Assembly (NCBI GenBank): GCA_963695445.1
Contig: CAVOGV010000053.1
Location: forward strand, 1-64,000
From: Thiohalocapsa sp963695445
GTDB lineage: Bacteria > Pseudomonadota > Gammaproteobacteria > Chromatiales > Chromatiaceae
Direction of reading: 5' to 3'
DNA length: 64,000 bases
The notes beneath the pieces were generated by a model, which was not told where the DNA came from, made no database searches, and saw only the letters and a list, made by a program, of their open reading frames with translations. The position numbers and the translations under genes were made by a program. Positions 18,772 to 28,020 of this stretch are shown here, in pieces (positions within the stretch are counted from its first letter, which is position 1; every line of letters begins with the position of its first letter).

Positions 18772-20109
18772 TCAGGGCCGCAAGACGGCATGCGCTCCCA
18801 AGTCGGGCTGGTCGGAGGCTGTGCGCGCCCTGTCCGCGAGGGGATGGACGTATTCCCGGCTCAGGGGCGGCTGCCCCGACGTGGTCCCCGGCGTCGCGGG
18901 CAGATCGCGGAACAGCCTCGCGTCGCCGGCGGCGGCAATCCTCGGCCAGGGTTGCCGGAGTCGGTAGTCGTGATGCTCCGGTGACACAAAGAGTCGTTGC
19001 GACGCGGTGGCGATGGTGTTGTTCGTGGCGGACAGCGCGGTTTGGCCCAGCCGATCGGCAAATCCCGGCGCCAGCCAATTGTGGCTGCCCGTGATGCGCT
19101 GCGCCGAGGCGCCGCCGCGGCGGCCGTCGCCGAGCAGCTGATTGCGGCGCAGCCTGCCGCCGTCGTCGATGATATTGCCGATCAGGACGGCGCGCGCGGG
19201 GGCACTGGACAGGTCGACGACCGGTGAGACGAAGGGCGTCACGATGGTGTTGTGCACCAGGTAGAGCCTGCCGTTGTGCGCCCTGCCCCCGTCCTGGCCG
19301 AAGTGGATGACGCCCCGGTTGCCGGGCTCGGTGTGGGTCTTGACGATGATGTTTCCGAGCAGGACGGCATCGGAGCCCGGATGCGCCGTCTCCCCCGCGT
19401 CCACGAGGTCCAGCTCCCGATTGACCGAGCTGTGAATGTAGGAATACTCGACCCGCAGGAAGTGCGTCCGGCTCTTGAGGTTGTGGCCGGTGCGGGCACC
19501 GCGCACCTCGCAGAAGCGCAGCGTCGCCGAGGTTCCGCCGAGATACAGATTGTGATTGAAGCGCGGCAGGCGGTCGTCGCCGTTGTCGTGAATCGACGTG
19601 TGCTCGATCAATTGCGCCACGGCCGAGCGCAACGAGCCGTCACCGTTCGACATAATGCCGATGTCGTTATGGTGGATGTCGCAATCGCGAATGCTGATCC
19701 GATTGGCCTGATTGATCCGCACCCCCGCGCCATTGTCGCTGGCGTTCGATGCGCCGGTGAGCTCGAAGCCGGCGAGGACACCGTCGCTCGCTGCGGGATC
19801 GAACTGCACGATGGCCCGCGGCGTGCGCCCACGGCCGCTATGGATAAAGCCGCGGCCGGACAGCCTAACCCGCTCGCCCGGCGCAACGCCCGCGGCCCGG
19901 ATGGTCAGCCGGGGCTTGTCCACCAGCACCCCGACCCGCTCGTAGGCGCCGCCGCCGGGCGGCGGGAAGACCCGGATCTCATCCCCCGGCCTCGCCGCGG
20001 CGACGGCCGCTTCGATACGCGCGAATGGCTTGTTCGGCCCGACCTCCAAGGTGGCAGAGCCGGCGCCGGCAGACCAAGCAAGCAGCAGAGTCACGAGAAA
20101 CCACGGCAT
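18772..20109 (-). CDS. Secreted right-handed parallel beta-helix protein
   Basis: A 445-residue exported protein. ATG 20109 has GGAGG nine bases upstream and gives a signal peptide (FLVTLLLAWSAGAGSA) followed by LEVGPNKPFARIEAAVAAARPGDEI, the usual opening of pectin-lyase-fold proteins. The middle is a series of short beta-helix rungs (NRISIRDCDIHHNDIGIM, EHTSIHDNGDD, EYSYIHSSVN, LLGNIIVKTHTEP, LIGNIIDDGG). No catalytic residues of polysaccharide lyases can be assigned. Likely a cell-surface or periplasmic carbohydrate-interacting protein. A longer frame upstream of 20109 is not supported. Neighbouring genes do not give a pathway. Confidence 0.83.
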   Translation of the reverse strand: MPWFLVTLLLAWSAGAGSATLEVGPNKPFARIEAAVAAARPGDEIRVFPPPGGGAYERVGVLVDKPRLTIRAAGVAPGERVRLSGRGFIHSGRGRTPRAIVQFDPAASDGVLAGFELTGASNASDNGAGVRINQANRISIRDCDIHHNDIGIMSNGDGSLRSAVAQLIEHTSIHDNGDDRLPRFNHNLYLGGTSATLRFCEVRGARTGHNLKSRTHFLRVEYSYIHSSVNRELDLVDAGETAHPGSDAVLLGNIIVKTHTEPGNRGVIHFGQDGGRAHNGRLYLVHNTIVTPFVSPVVDLSSAPARAVLIGNIIDDGGRLRRNQLLGDGRRGGASAQRITGSHNWLAPGFADRLGQTALSATNNTIATASQRLFVSPEHHDYRLRQPWPRIAAAGDARLFRDLPATPGTTSGQPPLSREYVHPLADRARTASDQPDLGAHAVLRP

Positions 20110-20144
20110 TGTCTTGCCTCCGTCATATTGGTTGGCCAGCGCTG

Positions 20145-20327
20145 TCATCGTTTCCCCATGCGATGCGCCCGCGGATGCGCGCGGACGTTCATGTGGGCCC
20201 GCGTCAGCGCTGCGCCGAGCAGCAGCAGTAGGGCCGAGAAGTAGACCCACATCAGCACGACCAGCAGGAATGCGTTGTGCTCCAGCCACAGACCGACGCC
20301 GGTGCGGATGATCAGGAATGCACGCAT
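20145..20327 (-). pseudogene. Short YihY/BrkB-like C-terminal fragment
   Basis: A frame of about 60 codons starting at ATG 20327 inside the end of the DUF2252 gene. The segment LLVVLMWVYFSALLLLLGAALTRA is very close to the last membrane helix of YihY/BrkB family inner-membrane proteins (which end in a similar WVYYS-x-x-x-LLGAEFT pattern). The rest of the roughly 280-residue family member is missing. Either a remnant or a small membrane protein that happens to keep this helix. Confidence 0.5.
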
Positions 20328-21743
20328 CAAATGTCGCGCACGACCTCGATCGCCCCGTCGTCGATGGCCTCGCAGAGCCGCGCATGATCGCGTTCGGTGA
20401 CATCCGCGTAGCGCTCGGCATACTCCGCCATGACCTTGTCGAAGGTCTTGTCCTCACCGATGTAACCATCGGATCATCATGGCATCCCCCGAACGCGCAT
20501 GCGCGAAGGCGAGCGTCTTGCCGCACAGTCCGGCAAAGGCTTCGAGGCGCTCGGGTCCGAGTTCCTCGACATCGATCTTGCCCTTGCCGTCCCAGAGCTG
20601 GCGGAAGTAGTAGTCCGTGTTCTTTCCGTCCGCGTCCTGCCAACGCGCCCACCCCAGCAGTACGTCGCTGGTCGCCTGGATCAGGCGCTGACCTTCCACG
20701 ACGCGTTGTCCGGCCTGCTCAAAGGCAGTGGCCCCGAGGTGGGCTTCGAGCACCGATGCGGTCGCCTGCTTGAACTGCAGGAATAAGGGCGTTCCGTCTC
20801 CGGCCTCGAGCAACACCATCAGACAGCGGGTGCCTACGCTGCCGACTCCGACGACCTTTTTGGCGACGTCCACCAGCGAAAACCGGTCGAGCAGGATGCG
20901 CCGATCCAGCGGCAGGGTCTCACGGTAGCGGGCCAGGAATTCAGCCGCGGCACCGGTTTCGGCCGCGGCGATCTTGTCGTCCACGCGCACGATCAGCGGT
21001 GGATCTGGGACGATTCTGCGCTGCCCGTCGACCACCTTGGTTAACTTGTCGAAGGCGAGCAGGCTGTTTCGTCGGGTGGCCTTATCGAGGACCTCCTGCT
21101 TCCATTTCCGATGCGCTTTGCCGTGCTTCTCGATACGCGCCAGCGCGGCCTCTGATTCGAAACGGTAGTAGTACAGATCCAAGCGGGCTGAGTTCTGAAG
21201 CGCTCGCGATGTGCTTGCGGTAGTCGCGCATCGCGGTTCGTGTTGCCGCGCGGGCCTTCTTCGGCGGAGAAGCCGTTTGCGCGGGCAGCGACCGTGATGC
21301 TTGCCGCCAGTCGTTTGACGTCCCATTCGAACGGGCCAGGCAGCGTTTCGTCGAAATCGTTCAGATCGAACACCAGTTCACGACTCGGTGCGAAGTACCA
21401 TCTGAAGTTGCCGAGGTGGGCATCACCACAGAGCTCAACGCCAAGGTCGGTCCGGGCGCCCGCCGCGAGGTCGCTGGCCATGACGGCGGCCGCCCCACGC
21501 AGAAATGTGAATGGGGTTCGGCTCATTCGGCCGTAACGCAGCGGGACGAGTTCGGCAAGCCGGCTACTGTCCTGCCGTGCCAGGATCGTCAGCGGATCGA
21601 TGCGGTTTGCTTGCGGTGCTGCCTCGGCGTGGGCCTCCAGGGGGACGGTTTCTCGCTGCGCACGTCCCGCATCAAGTCTGGCTGAGGGAGCGGCCCGAAG
21701 CCCCGAGGACGCGGCGTCCGTATTCAACAATGATGTTGGGCAT
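20327..21743 (-). CDS. DUF2252 family protein, frameshifted
   Basis: About 470 codons. ATG 21743 (MPNIIVEYG) has AAGGAG just upstream. After a short N-terminus the frame changes near 21690, then the conserved core follows: DPLTILARQDSSRLAELVPLRYGRM, FTFLRGAAAVMASDLA, CGDAHLGNFRWYFAP and VFDLNDFDETLPGPFEWDVKRL; another change near 21200-21240 leads to ARLDLYYYRFESE, GVGSVGTRC and TSDVLLGWAR, and a third near 20475 to GYIGEDKTFDKVMAEYAERYADVTE. The GDxHxxNF and D-x-N-D-F-D pattern resembles a kinase-like catalytic site and the family is grouped with aminoglycoside phosphotransferase-like folds. Substrate unknown. Confidence 0.82.
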
Positions 21744-22057
21744 GCGGTCTCCTTGCGATGCTGGCTATTTGGGGTTGCACTCTTATCTTGTCGCGGAAGT
21801 GTGCCATGCAGACTTGTCTCGCGCTGCCGAAGCTTCGCGCTTACCTCCACGAGCATGAGGCCAGTTTTACCACGTTGGAGTGCATCGGCTACCCCGCCGC
21901 CCCAACCCCGCCGGCGCGCTGGCATCGCCATCGCCGCGGAAACCGTCGCTGATCCCGCCCGTACCTGGATCGGAGGGGCTGCCAGCGTTGGCTCGGGGTC
22001 AACTGCTCCGCAGTTCGCCTCAGGTCGTGCAGGAAGGCGGCAAGGTTGCGGCAGGCG
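21744..22057. other. Spacer between DUF2252 and urea transporter genes
   Basis: 314 bp with no supported gene. It is upstream of DUF2252 and downstream of the urea transporter (both on the minus strand), so it should hold the DUF2252 promoter. No distinct terminator hairpin stood out. Confidence 0.4.
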
Positions 22058-23037
22058 TCAGTCTTCTGCCAGGTCCGGCTTTGCCAGCAGGAACAGCCAG
22101 GTCACCAGCACGAACGAGGCCGTCAGCGTCGGGATTGCGAACGGCGTCAATGCCGCGACCATCGCACCCTGGACCAGCACGGTGAGGACGGTTGCCAGTA
22201 GCGTGAACAGCGCTGAGCGTAAGCCGGGCCGATTGAATACGGTGCCGACGGCGATCGCGGTCAGGATCGGGTTGAAGCCGACCAGGCCGGCGGTAATGAT
22301 CTGGCTCTCGGCACCGAGCAGATGGGCGACGATGACCGAGATCAGCGCGGCGACGAGCGCATAGCCGGCCGCGGCGATCGAACCGATCGCGAGACCGATA
22401 AGAATGAGCAGCGCGGCGATGCCGTTACCCTTGACGAACACCTGCGAGATGCTGATGACCATGCCCTCGAGGAAGTCGATGGACCGCAGCGGATTGGCCG
22501 CCTCCGGGGCAATCGGCTCGATCAGGCTGCTCAACGGCAATGCGTCGGTCGGAATGGCCGAGAAAGGCGTTGGACGACAACAAGAGCAACCAGGTGATCA
22601 GGATGAAGGGCGCGGTCAAAGCGCGATAGGCCCCAGGTCCTCATCACTTTGGTCAAGGCCAGCGTCGCGACCACGGAGACGGCACCGCCGAGCACGACGT
22701 AGACCCACAGCAGCGGGGAGAGCGCCAGGAAGGTCGTTAACGCGATACCGACAAGAAAGGCATTGAACCCATAGAGTCCCGCGTGCAACGCCGCGGTGTC
22801 CACCCGCAGCCAGAGTGCGGTCAGGGTCGCGACGATCAGCGCGAGCAGGCCGCCGATCGCGACTTGCGGCGCATCGGCGGCGTAGGAACCCCAACCGATC
22901 GCGATGAAGAAGAACAGGCCCGAGAGCGGGTTGTCTTGGAACATCACCTGCCCGATACCGCGCAGATTGATGTCGACGAAGCGCAGGGGCCATGCCCCCT
23001 GGCACGCGTTTTCCCACCCATTGATAGGCTGATCCAT
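22058..23037 (-). CDS. Urea transporter (UT family), frameshifted
   Basis: About 326 codons, the usual length for bacterial UT proteins. The two homologous halves are visible: FVDINLRGIGQVMFQDNPLSG and GFFFFIAIG-like membrane segment with AGLYGFNAFLVGIAL in the first, and ISQVFVKGNGIAALLILIG and TAGLVGFNPILTAIAVG in the second. The frame changes near 22625 and again near 22545; the central piece LTAPFILITWLLLLSSNAFLG lies in the middle frame. ATG 23037 has GGAGG six bases upstream, a good site. UT proteins are passive urea channels. No urease genes are in the window. Confidence 0.85.
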
Positions 23038-24394
23038 GATTTCCTCCGTTAAACGAACCGATGAACCGCAGCCCTTGGACAGCGACGGATACAGACCGGC
23101 GAGCGATGGGCTGATACTGCTCGTCGTTGCCTGCTATGCGTTTGCGTTCGTGGTCTTTGGTTTTCTGGTCGACAGCCCGGCCGAGATCCTGCAAGGGCTG
23201 GGTGCCATCTTGATCTCTCGCGACACCCTGCTGACGGACTATTTCGGCGTCGGCGGTATCGGTGCCGGTCTGGTCAGCGCCGGGCTCCTGACGCTGGCAA
23301 GCTGCGCCGTCTATTATCTGTCGCGGGCGAAGATGACCGGTGCGGCCATTGCCGCGTTGTTCCTCGTGCTTGGTTTCGGGCTGTTCGGCAAGAACCTGCT
23401 CAACGTCTGGTTCATCGTGCTTGGCGTCGCCCTCTATTCCCGCTTCAAGGGGCAGCCGTTTGCGACCAACATCAATACGGCGTTCTTTGGCATCGCCTTG
23501 TCGCCGATCGTCAGCGAGATCTTGTTCAGCTCGCTGTTGCCGCTGCAGGTCGCCATCCCGCTGGGGGTCGGCACCGGGCTTTTGATCGGCTTCATCCTGC
23601 CGGCGGCAGCGGCGCAGTTGTTCAAGGCCCACATGGGCTTTGCGCTCTACAACATGGGGTTCACGGCCGGGCTGGTCGGCACGCTCATTGTTGCACTTTA
23701 CAAGTCCTATGGCTTCGTCCCTGACCCCGTCTTCATCTGGACCAGTGGCAACGATCTGCTGCTCGGGCCCTTCCTCGGCGTGCTGTTCGCGTCGATGATC
23801 GTGCTCGGCGCCGTGCTGGATCGGCGGGCGCTCGCCGGCTTCCGCCGCTTGCTGCGCGAGAGCGGCCAGGCGCCGAGCGATTTCGTTGCGATCGCCGGGC
23901 TTGGCGCAACGCTGATCAACATGGGCTTGAGCGGCTCGATTGGTATGGCGTACGTGCTGGCCGTGGGCGGCGACCTGAACGGTCCGGTGATTGGCGCGCT
24001 GCTGTCGATCGTCGGCTTCGCCGCGTTCGGCAAGCACCCGTTCAATTTCGTTCCGGTCATGCTCGGGGTCTTTCTCGGCTCGCTGGCGAAACCATGGGGC
24101 GCGGCTGACCCGTCTATCCTGCTCGCCGCGCTGTTCGCGACCAACCTAGCGCCGATCGCCGGCCACTTCGGTTGGCACTGGGGCGTCGTCGCCGGCTTCG
24201 TGCACTCCTCGGCCGCGCTCAGTGTCGGTGGTGTCCATGCTGGTCTGAACCTCTACAACAACGGCTTCGCGGCAGGCATCGTCGCGGCGATCCTGGCGCC
24301 GGTGATCATCGCGATCCGCGCCGGGCGAGACGGCGGCGGCGCACCGCCATCGGTGCCAGCCAGTTCGCCCGGAGCTGCAATCAGCAAAGGATAG
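23036..24394 (+). CDS. DUF1576 family polytopic membrane protein
   Basis: A 452-residue protein with about ten membrane helices. It contains two related halves, seen in the pair FGKNLLNVWFIVLGVAL and FGKHPFNFVPVMLGVFLG, plus HMGFALYNMGFTAGLVG and HAGLNLYNNGFAAGIVA. I assign it to DUF1576 from memory of that pattern; function of the family is unknown to me. Its ATG (23036-23038) overlaps the ATG of the divergent urea transporter by two bases, leaving no room for a normal leader, so the true start may be downstream (for example TTG 23072). Side-by-side placement with a urea channel suggests a shared substrate, but that is inference. Confidence 0.75.
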   Translation: MISSVKRTDEPQPLDSDGYRPASDGLILLVVACYAFAFVVFGFLVDSPAEILQGLGAILISRDTLLTDYFGVGGIGAGLVSAGLLTLASCAVYYLSRAKMTGAAIAALFLVLGFGLFGKNLLNVWFIVLGVALYSRFKGQPFATNINTAFFGIALSPIVSEILFSSLLPLQVAIPLGVGTGLLIGFILPAAAAQLFKAHMGFALYNMGFTAGLVGTLIVALYKSYGFVPDPVFIWTSGNDLLLGPFLGVLFASMIVLGAVLDRRALAGFRRLLRESGQAPSDFVAIAGLGATLINMGLSGSIGMAYVLAVGGDLNGPVIGALLSIVGFAAFGKHPFNFVPVMLGVFLGSLAKPWGAADPSILLAALFATNLAPIAGHFGWHWGVVAGFVHSSAALSVGGVHAGLNLYNNGFAAGIVAAILAPVIIAIRAGRDGGGAPPSVPASSPGAAISKG

Positions 24395-24507
24395 CGCGCT
24401 TAGGCAGCGGTGCGCCGGGGGGCGGCTTCGGCATACGGGTCCCTGATGGTGATGCGTGTTTTGGCCACTTTTAGGGGGGCAGACGGGCCGGCGCCTGCAG
24501 CAGCGTG

Positions 24508-24622
24508 TTCGAGGAGAGCGCTCACTCGCAGGCGTCGGTCTTCGCCGTGGTGCCCATCATGCTCCTGCTGATGCTCGGCTTGCTGATCTTCCAGCTCCAC
24601 AGTTTCGCGCGCCTGTTTATTC
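24508..24622 (+). pseudogene. Second stray fragment of an RND pump gene
   Basis: Encodes FEESAHSQASVFAVVPIML and then LIFQLHSFARLF, matching the RND pump in this window at 8440-8550 (VEESAYSQASVFAVVP, LIFQLKSFARLF). The flanks do not resemble RND sequence. DNA identity is high across about 110 bp with mostly third-position differences, so it derives from an RND gene, not necessarily the local one. It has no start or stop of its own. Confidence 0.8.
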
Positions 24623-24698
24623 GTCACGAGCATGCCAGCCATAGGATAAGTGTCTATATTGGGGGTGTCGGGACACTTACACGCGCTGACGTGCGGCC

Positions 24699-24844
24699 AC
24701 TCGATCGCTTGAGAGCGCCAAATGTTTGCAGATGAGTCAAGTTTTCTGGCGACAACGCGCTTGTCCTCCGAAGGGCCAAGCGCCAAGGGCCTGGGGCCGA
24801 AATTGCACAATCGCGCTTGACAGCGGCCCTCGGCGCTTGGCCCA
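24699..24844 (+). repeat. Dispersed intergenic repeat, family B, copy 1
   Basis: About 145 bp that recurs at 34700-34841 and, shortened and inverted, at 40896-40975. Shared landmarks: CTCGATCGCTT, AAATGTTTGCAGATGAG, GCTTGTCCTCCGAAGGGCC, AAGGGCCTGGGGCCGAAATT. In this copy the arms GGGCCAAGCGCCAAGGGCC (24774-24792) and GGCCCTCGGCGCTTGGCCC (24826-24844) can pair into a stem of about 18 bp. Non-coding; identity unknown. Confidence 0.8.
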
Positions 24845-25138
24845 CTCAGAGCAACGCACGGGCGTATCACCAAAGCGCCGTACGCTCGTCCGTCTGAGGC
24901 GTCGCGTCGCTAGCTAGCCTTGGGGTAAAGGCAGGAGACTCGTTACAGTAGGTAGCATCCGCGAACCGGCCGGCCGGAACCGAGCGATGTGCAACCGCAG
25001 CGTAAACCGCGCCGCCATGATGCCGGTTGCCATCCCTTGCTCACACGCGCGGGCGTCGCGCGCACACAGACGGTTCGCGCCGGTATCGGTCTGAACCTGA
25101 TCGAGGGCTGGCTTTTCGGGCAATTGGGAGGGTAGGCA

Positions 25139-26305
25139 ATGGCGGACCTGGATAGCGGGGATCGAACAGCGGCGGTTTCGCGCGAGCGGGCGGTTGCGGC
25201 GGCACAGGTGGCGCAGGGTTTCCGCCAGCTTCCCATCTCGCTGCTCGCCGGGCTGGCCAATGGCCTGCTGCTTACCTACATATTGTGGGACGTGATAGAG
25301 CACGCGACGCTGCACATCTGGCTCATCGCGCTGCTCTGCGTGACAGTGGTGCGTTATGTCATGCTGGTTGCTTATCGGCGCGCGTCGAGCCCTTCGGACG
25401 GTGAGCGGCGCTGGCGGCTCTATTCGATGTTCGGCGCCTGCGCAGCCGGGATTGTCTGGGGAGCGGCCGGGCTATTTTTGTTTCATCCGGTGTCCATTCC
25501 GTATCAGATGCTGCTGGCTTTTGTTCTAGGCGGCATGGTTGCGGGCGGCATTCCGCTGCTGTCCTTTCTCGGCGCAGCTTATCCCTGTTTCATGATCCCG
25601 ATGGTGTTGCCGATCTCCTATCGCATGTTGGCGTTCGGGGATGAAGTGCATACCATCATGGGCCTGATGATCCTGGTGTTCGGGGTCGCTATGCTGGCCG
25701 CTGCGTCTCAGATGAGCCGCTTCTTCCGCTTCATGGTGGATCTGCAGCTGCAGCTGTCTTCATCACGCGAGGCTGGTCAGGCGCTCGAGCGGATGCTGCG
25801 CGTCGATGCGCTCACCGGTATTGCAAACAGGCGCCTATTCGATGAGATGTTGAATCGGGAATGGCGGCGGGCGAAGCGTGAGGGCAGCGTACTATCAATA
25901 ATCACCGCCGACATCGACCACTTCAAGGCCTATAACGACCAATACGGTCATCCTGCCGGCGACAGCTGCCTGCGGGCGGTCGCACAGGCAATGTCAAGCG
26001 TGCTGAACCGTCCAGGTGATATCGCGGCCCGCATCGGCGGCGAGGAATTTGCGTTTCTGCTGCCTGATACGCCGATCGAAGGCGCTGTGCAGGTCGGTGA
26101 ACTGATTCGCAAGCGCGTTCTGGAGTTGGGCCTTCCGCATGCAGCCGGGGTATCCGGCGTGGTCTCCGTCAGCTTGGGGCTGGCCTCCGCCGAGCAGACC
26201 CACGCCGCGTCGCCGGTTGATCTGGTGCGTGCCTCCGACAAGGCGCTTTATCAGGCCAAGCGGCAGGGCCGCAATCGGCTGGCCATCGCCGGCGCAGCAG
26301 ACTGA
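25139..26305 (+). CDS. Membrane diguanylate cyclase (GGDEF)
   Basis: A 388-residue protein. Residues 30-205 form about six membrane helices, a putative sensory region not matched to a named MASE type. The C-terminal cyclase domain (about 220-385) starts DALTGIANRRLFDEML, has the metal-binding DIDHFKAYNDQYGH, the active signature ARIGGEEF, and the inhibitory I-site RPGD five residues before it. It should make cyclic di-GMP and be product-inhibited. Intact frame, monocistronic; start ATG 25139 has GGGAGG upstream. The gene stands alone between repeats and a convergent TerB gene, so its sensing role is unknown. Confidence 0.92.
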   Translation: MADLDSGDRTAAVSRERAVAAAQVAQGFRQLPISLLAGLANGLLLTYILWDVIEHATLHIWLIALLCVTVVRYVMLVAYRRASSPSDGERRWRLYSMFGACAAGIVWGAAGLFLFHPVSIPYQMLLAFVLGGMVAGGIPLLSFLGAAYPCFMIPMVLPISYRMLAFGDEVHTIMGLMILVFGVAMLAAASQMSRFFRFMVDLQLQLSSSREAGQALERMLRVDALTGIANRRLFDEMLNREWRRAKREGSVLSIITADIDHFKAYNDQYGHPAGDSCLRAVAQAMSSVLNRPGDIAARIGGEEFAFLLPDTPIEGAVQVGELIRKRVLELGLPHAAGVSGVVSVSLGLASAEQTHAASPVDLVRASDKALYQAKRQGRNRLAIAGAAD

Positions 26306-26327
26306 CTGCCGCTCCGGAATCGGAATT

Positions 26328-26777
26328 TCACTGCAGTACTCGAAGCTTGGTCGCGATGAAGACGCTATGCGGCACGTGCAGCAGGTTGGCGAGCCTGCGC
26401 AGCAGGTGTTCCTGGTGTTTGCACAGGACCTGATCGGCATAGGCGACGCGCCATAGTGCTTCGATCAAGCGTTCCTTTTGCGCGGCGTCGAACCGGCCGT
26501 TGATCAGCGACGTGAACTGATGGTAGTCGGTCGCCTGGGTGCGCTCCTCGTTGGCGCACGCGATCAATTCCTCGGCCTGTTCCGGCGACAGTTCAAAGCC
26601 CTCCCTGACCGCGTTGAGGATTGCGGCTTGCTCGGTCGGCTCCAGCACATCGTCCAGGTGCGCCATTTCCAGCAGCAGCGCGGCAGCGGCACAGCGCACG
26701 GCATTATCTTGGTCGCGGGCATCGGGTGACTCCGTTGCCATGAACTCATCGAAGAACTTACGAATGTGATTGAGCAT
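26328..26777 (-). CDS. TerB-like tellurite-resistance family protein (COG4103)
   Basis: A 149-residue soluble helical protein: N-terminal KFFDEFM, then CAAAALLLEMAHLDD, the core ILNAVREGFELSPEQAEEL and ALWRVAYADQVLCKHQEHLLRRLANLL. This arrangement with repeated acidic loops matches the TerB/COG4103 fold. Its function is unclear; TerB-like proteins are found at the membrane and associated with stress systems. It starts one base after the stop of gltS (TGAGATG) and is likely cotranscribed with it. Confidence 0.85.
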   Translation of the reverse strand: MLNHIRKFFDEFMATESPDARDQDNAVRCAAAALLLEMAHLDDVLEPTEQAAILNAVREGFELSPEQAEELIACANEERTQATDYHQFTSLINGRFDAAQKERLIEALWRVAYADQVLCKHQEHLLRRLANLLHVPHSVFIATKLRVLQ

Positions 26778-26778
26778 C

Positions 26779-28020
26779 TCAGAAGGCCTGCAAGAAGTAG
26801 GGAATCAGGACCGCGTTGACCAAGTCGATGAAGAAGGCCGAGACCAGCGGCACGATAATGAATGCCTGATGGGACGGACCGAAGCGTTGGGTCACGGCGG
26901 CCATGTTGGCCATGGCGGTCGGTGTCGAGCCGAGCGTGACACCGCCGAAGCCGGCCGCGACCACGGCCGCGTCGTAGTTCTTACCCATCAATGGGAACAG
27001 GATAAAGATGGTGACGACCACGGCCAATGTGAACTGCGCCGCGAGAATGGCCATGATCGGCCCGGCGAGATCGACCAGGGTCCAGAGTTGCATGCTCATC
27101 AGGGATAGGGCGAGGAAGGTACCGAGCGAGATATCCGCGATCAGCGCGATCGCCGGGCTGCGCGTCGGCCAGGGGTTGCCGGTCAGGCTCGGTAGGTTCT
27201 TCGGCACCAGGTTGGTGATGAGAATACCGGCGAACAGGCAGGTCACGAACAGCGGCAGTTTGAGGCCGAGGTCGGCGATGACCCCGTTCAAGATGTAGCC
27301 GAGCACGATGCAAACGTGAATCGCCAGCACCGCGCCCAGAAAGTCGAGGTGGTCGATGCCCGCCTTCTTCTGTTTTTCCGATAGGCCCACGTCCTGCACC
27401 TCCGCGGTCGCATCGCTGGCTGGCGCCGTCGGGGTGAGCTGATGGCGCTTGATCAGGAATTTTGCGATCGGGCCGCCCATGATGCTGGCCAGGATCAGCC
27501 CAAAGGTGGCGCTGGCGATGCCGATCTCCATGGCGTTCGGGATGTTGTAGGTCTCGGCGATGTTCGGCGCCCAGGCGATGGTGGTGCCGTGTCCGCCAAT
27601 CAGGGAAACCGTCCCGCCGATGACACCGACCGCCGCGGGCAAGTCGAACAGCGTCGCCACCGAGATGCCGGTGAGGTTCTGCGCGACCATGAAGGTGATG
27701 GTAATCGCGAGCAGGATCACCAGCGGTCGACCGCCGGCGAGCAGGTCGCGGGCGCTGGCGTTGATGCCGATGGTGGTGAAGAAATACACGAGCAGGATGT
27801 CCCGCGCCCGCAGCTCAAACTCCACCTCGAGCCCGGAAGCCAGATACAGCAGTCCAAACAGGACCGAGAACAGCAGTCCGCCGGTCACCGGTTCCGGAAT
27901 GCTGAACTCCCGCAAGAATCCGATCTTCTCATTCAGTCGTTTGCCGACAAACAACACGATGATGCCCAGGGTCACGGCAAGGAAGGAATCGACCCGCAGC
28001 AGGCTGTCTTGGAACTCCAT
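26779..28020 (-). CDS. gltS: Sodium/glutamate symporter GltS-type, copy 1
   Basis: A 413-residue polytopic transporter with the internal duplication of the GltS/ESS family. Signature segments: EFSIPEPVTGGLLFSVLFG near the N-terminus, GGHGTTIAWAPNIAE in the pore-loop region, and AAGFGGVTLGSTPTAMANM in the second half. E. coli GltS (401 residues) imports glutamate with sodium. It heads a two-gene unit with the TerB-like gene one base away. A second, more distant family member is at 41360. Start ATG 28020. Confidence 0.88.
   Translation of the reverse strand: MEFQDSLLRVDSFLAVTLGIIVLFVGKRLNEKIGFLREFSIPEPVTGGLLFSVLFGLLYLASGLEVEFELRARDILLVYFFTTIGINASARDLLAGGRPLVILLAITITFMVAQNLTGISVATLFDLPAAVGVIGGTVSLIGGHGTTIAWAPNIAETYNIPNAMEIGIASATFGLILASIMGGPIAKFLIKRHQLTPTAPASDATAEVQDVGLSEKQKKAGIDHLDFLGAVLAIHVCIVLGYILNGVIADLGLKLPLFVTCLFAGILITNLVPKNLPSLTGNPWPTRSPAIALIADISLGTFLALSLMSMQLWTLVDLAGPIMAILAAQFTLAVVVTIFILFPLMGKNYDAAVVAAGFGGVTLGSTPTAMANMAAVTQRFGPSHQAFIIVPLVSAFFIDLVNAVLIPYFLQAF

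Larger units (their letters stand above)
24395..25138. other. Repeat-rich interval upstream of the diguanylate cyclase
   Basis: About 740 bp without an intact gene. It holds an RND fragment (24508-24622), a family B repeat (24699-24844), and a stretch of about 290 bp before the cyclase with no recognisable content. Ribosome site GGGAGG lies just before ATG 25139. Confidence 0.6.

Noticed and set aside
19252..20244. 330-codon plus-strand frame
   Set aside because: Antisense to the beta-helix gene, which has a signal peptide and a strong ribosome site.
22616..24037. 473-codon minus-strand frame over DUF1576
   Set aside because: Glu/Gln/Arg-rich shadow of a membrane protein gene.
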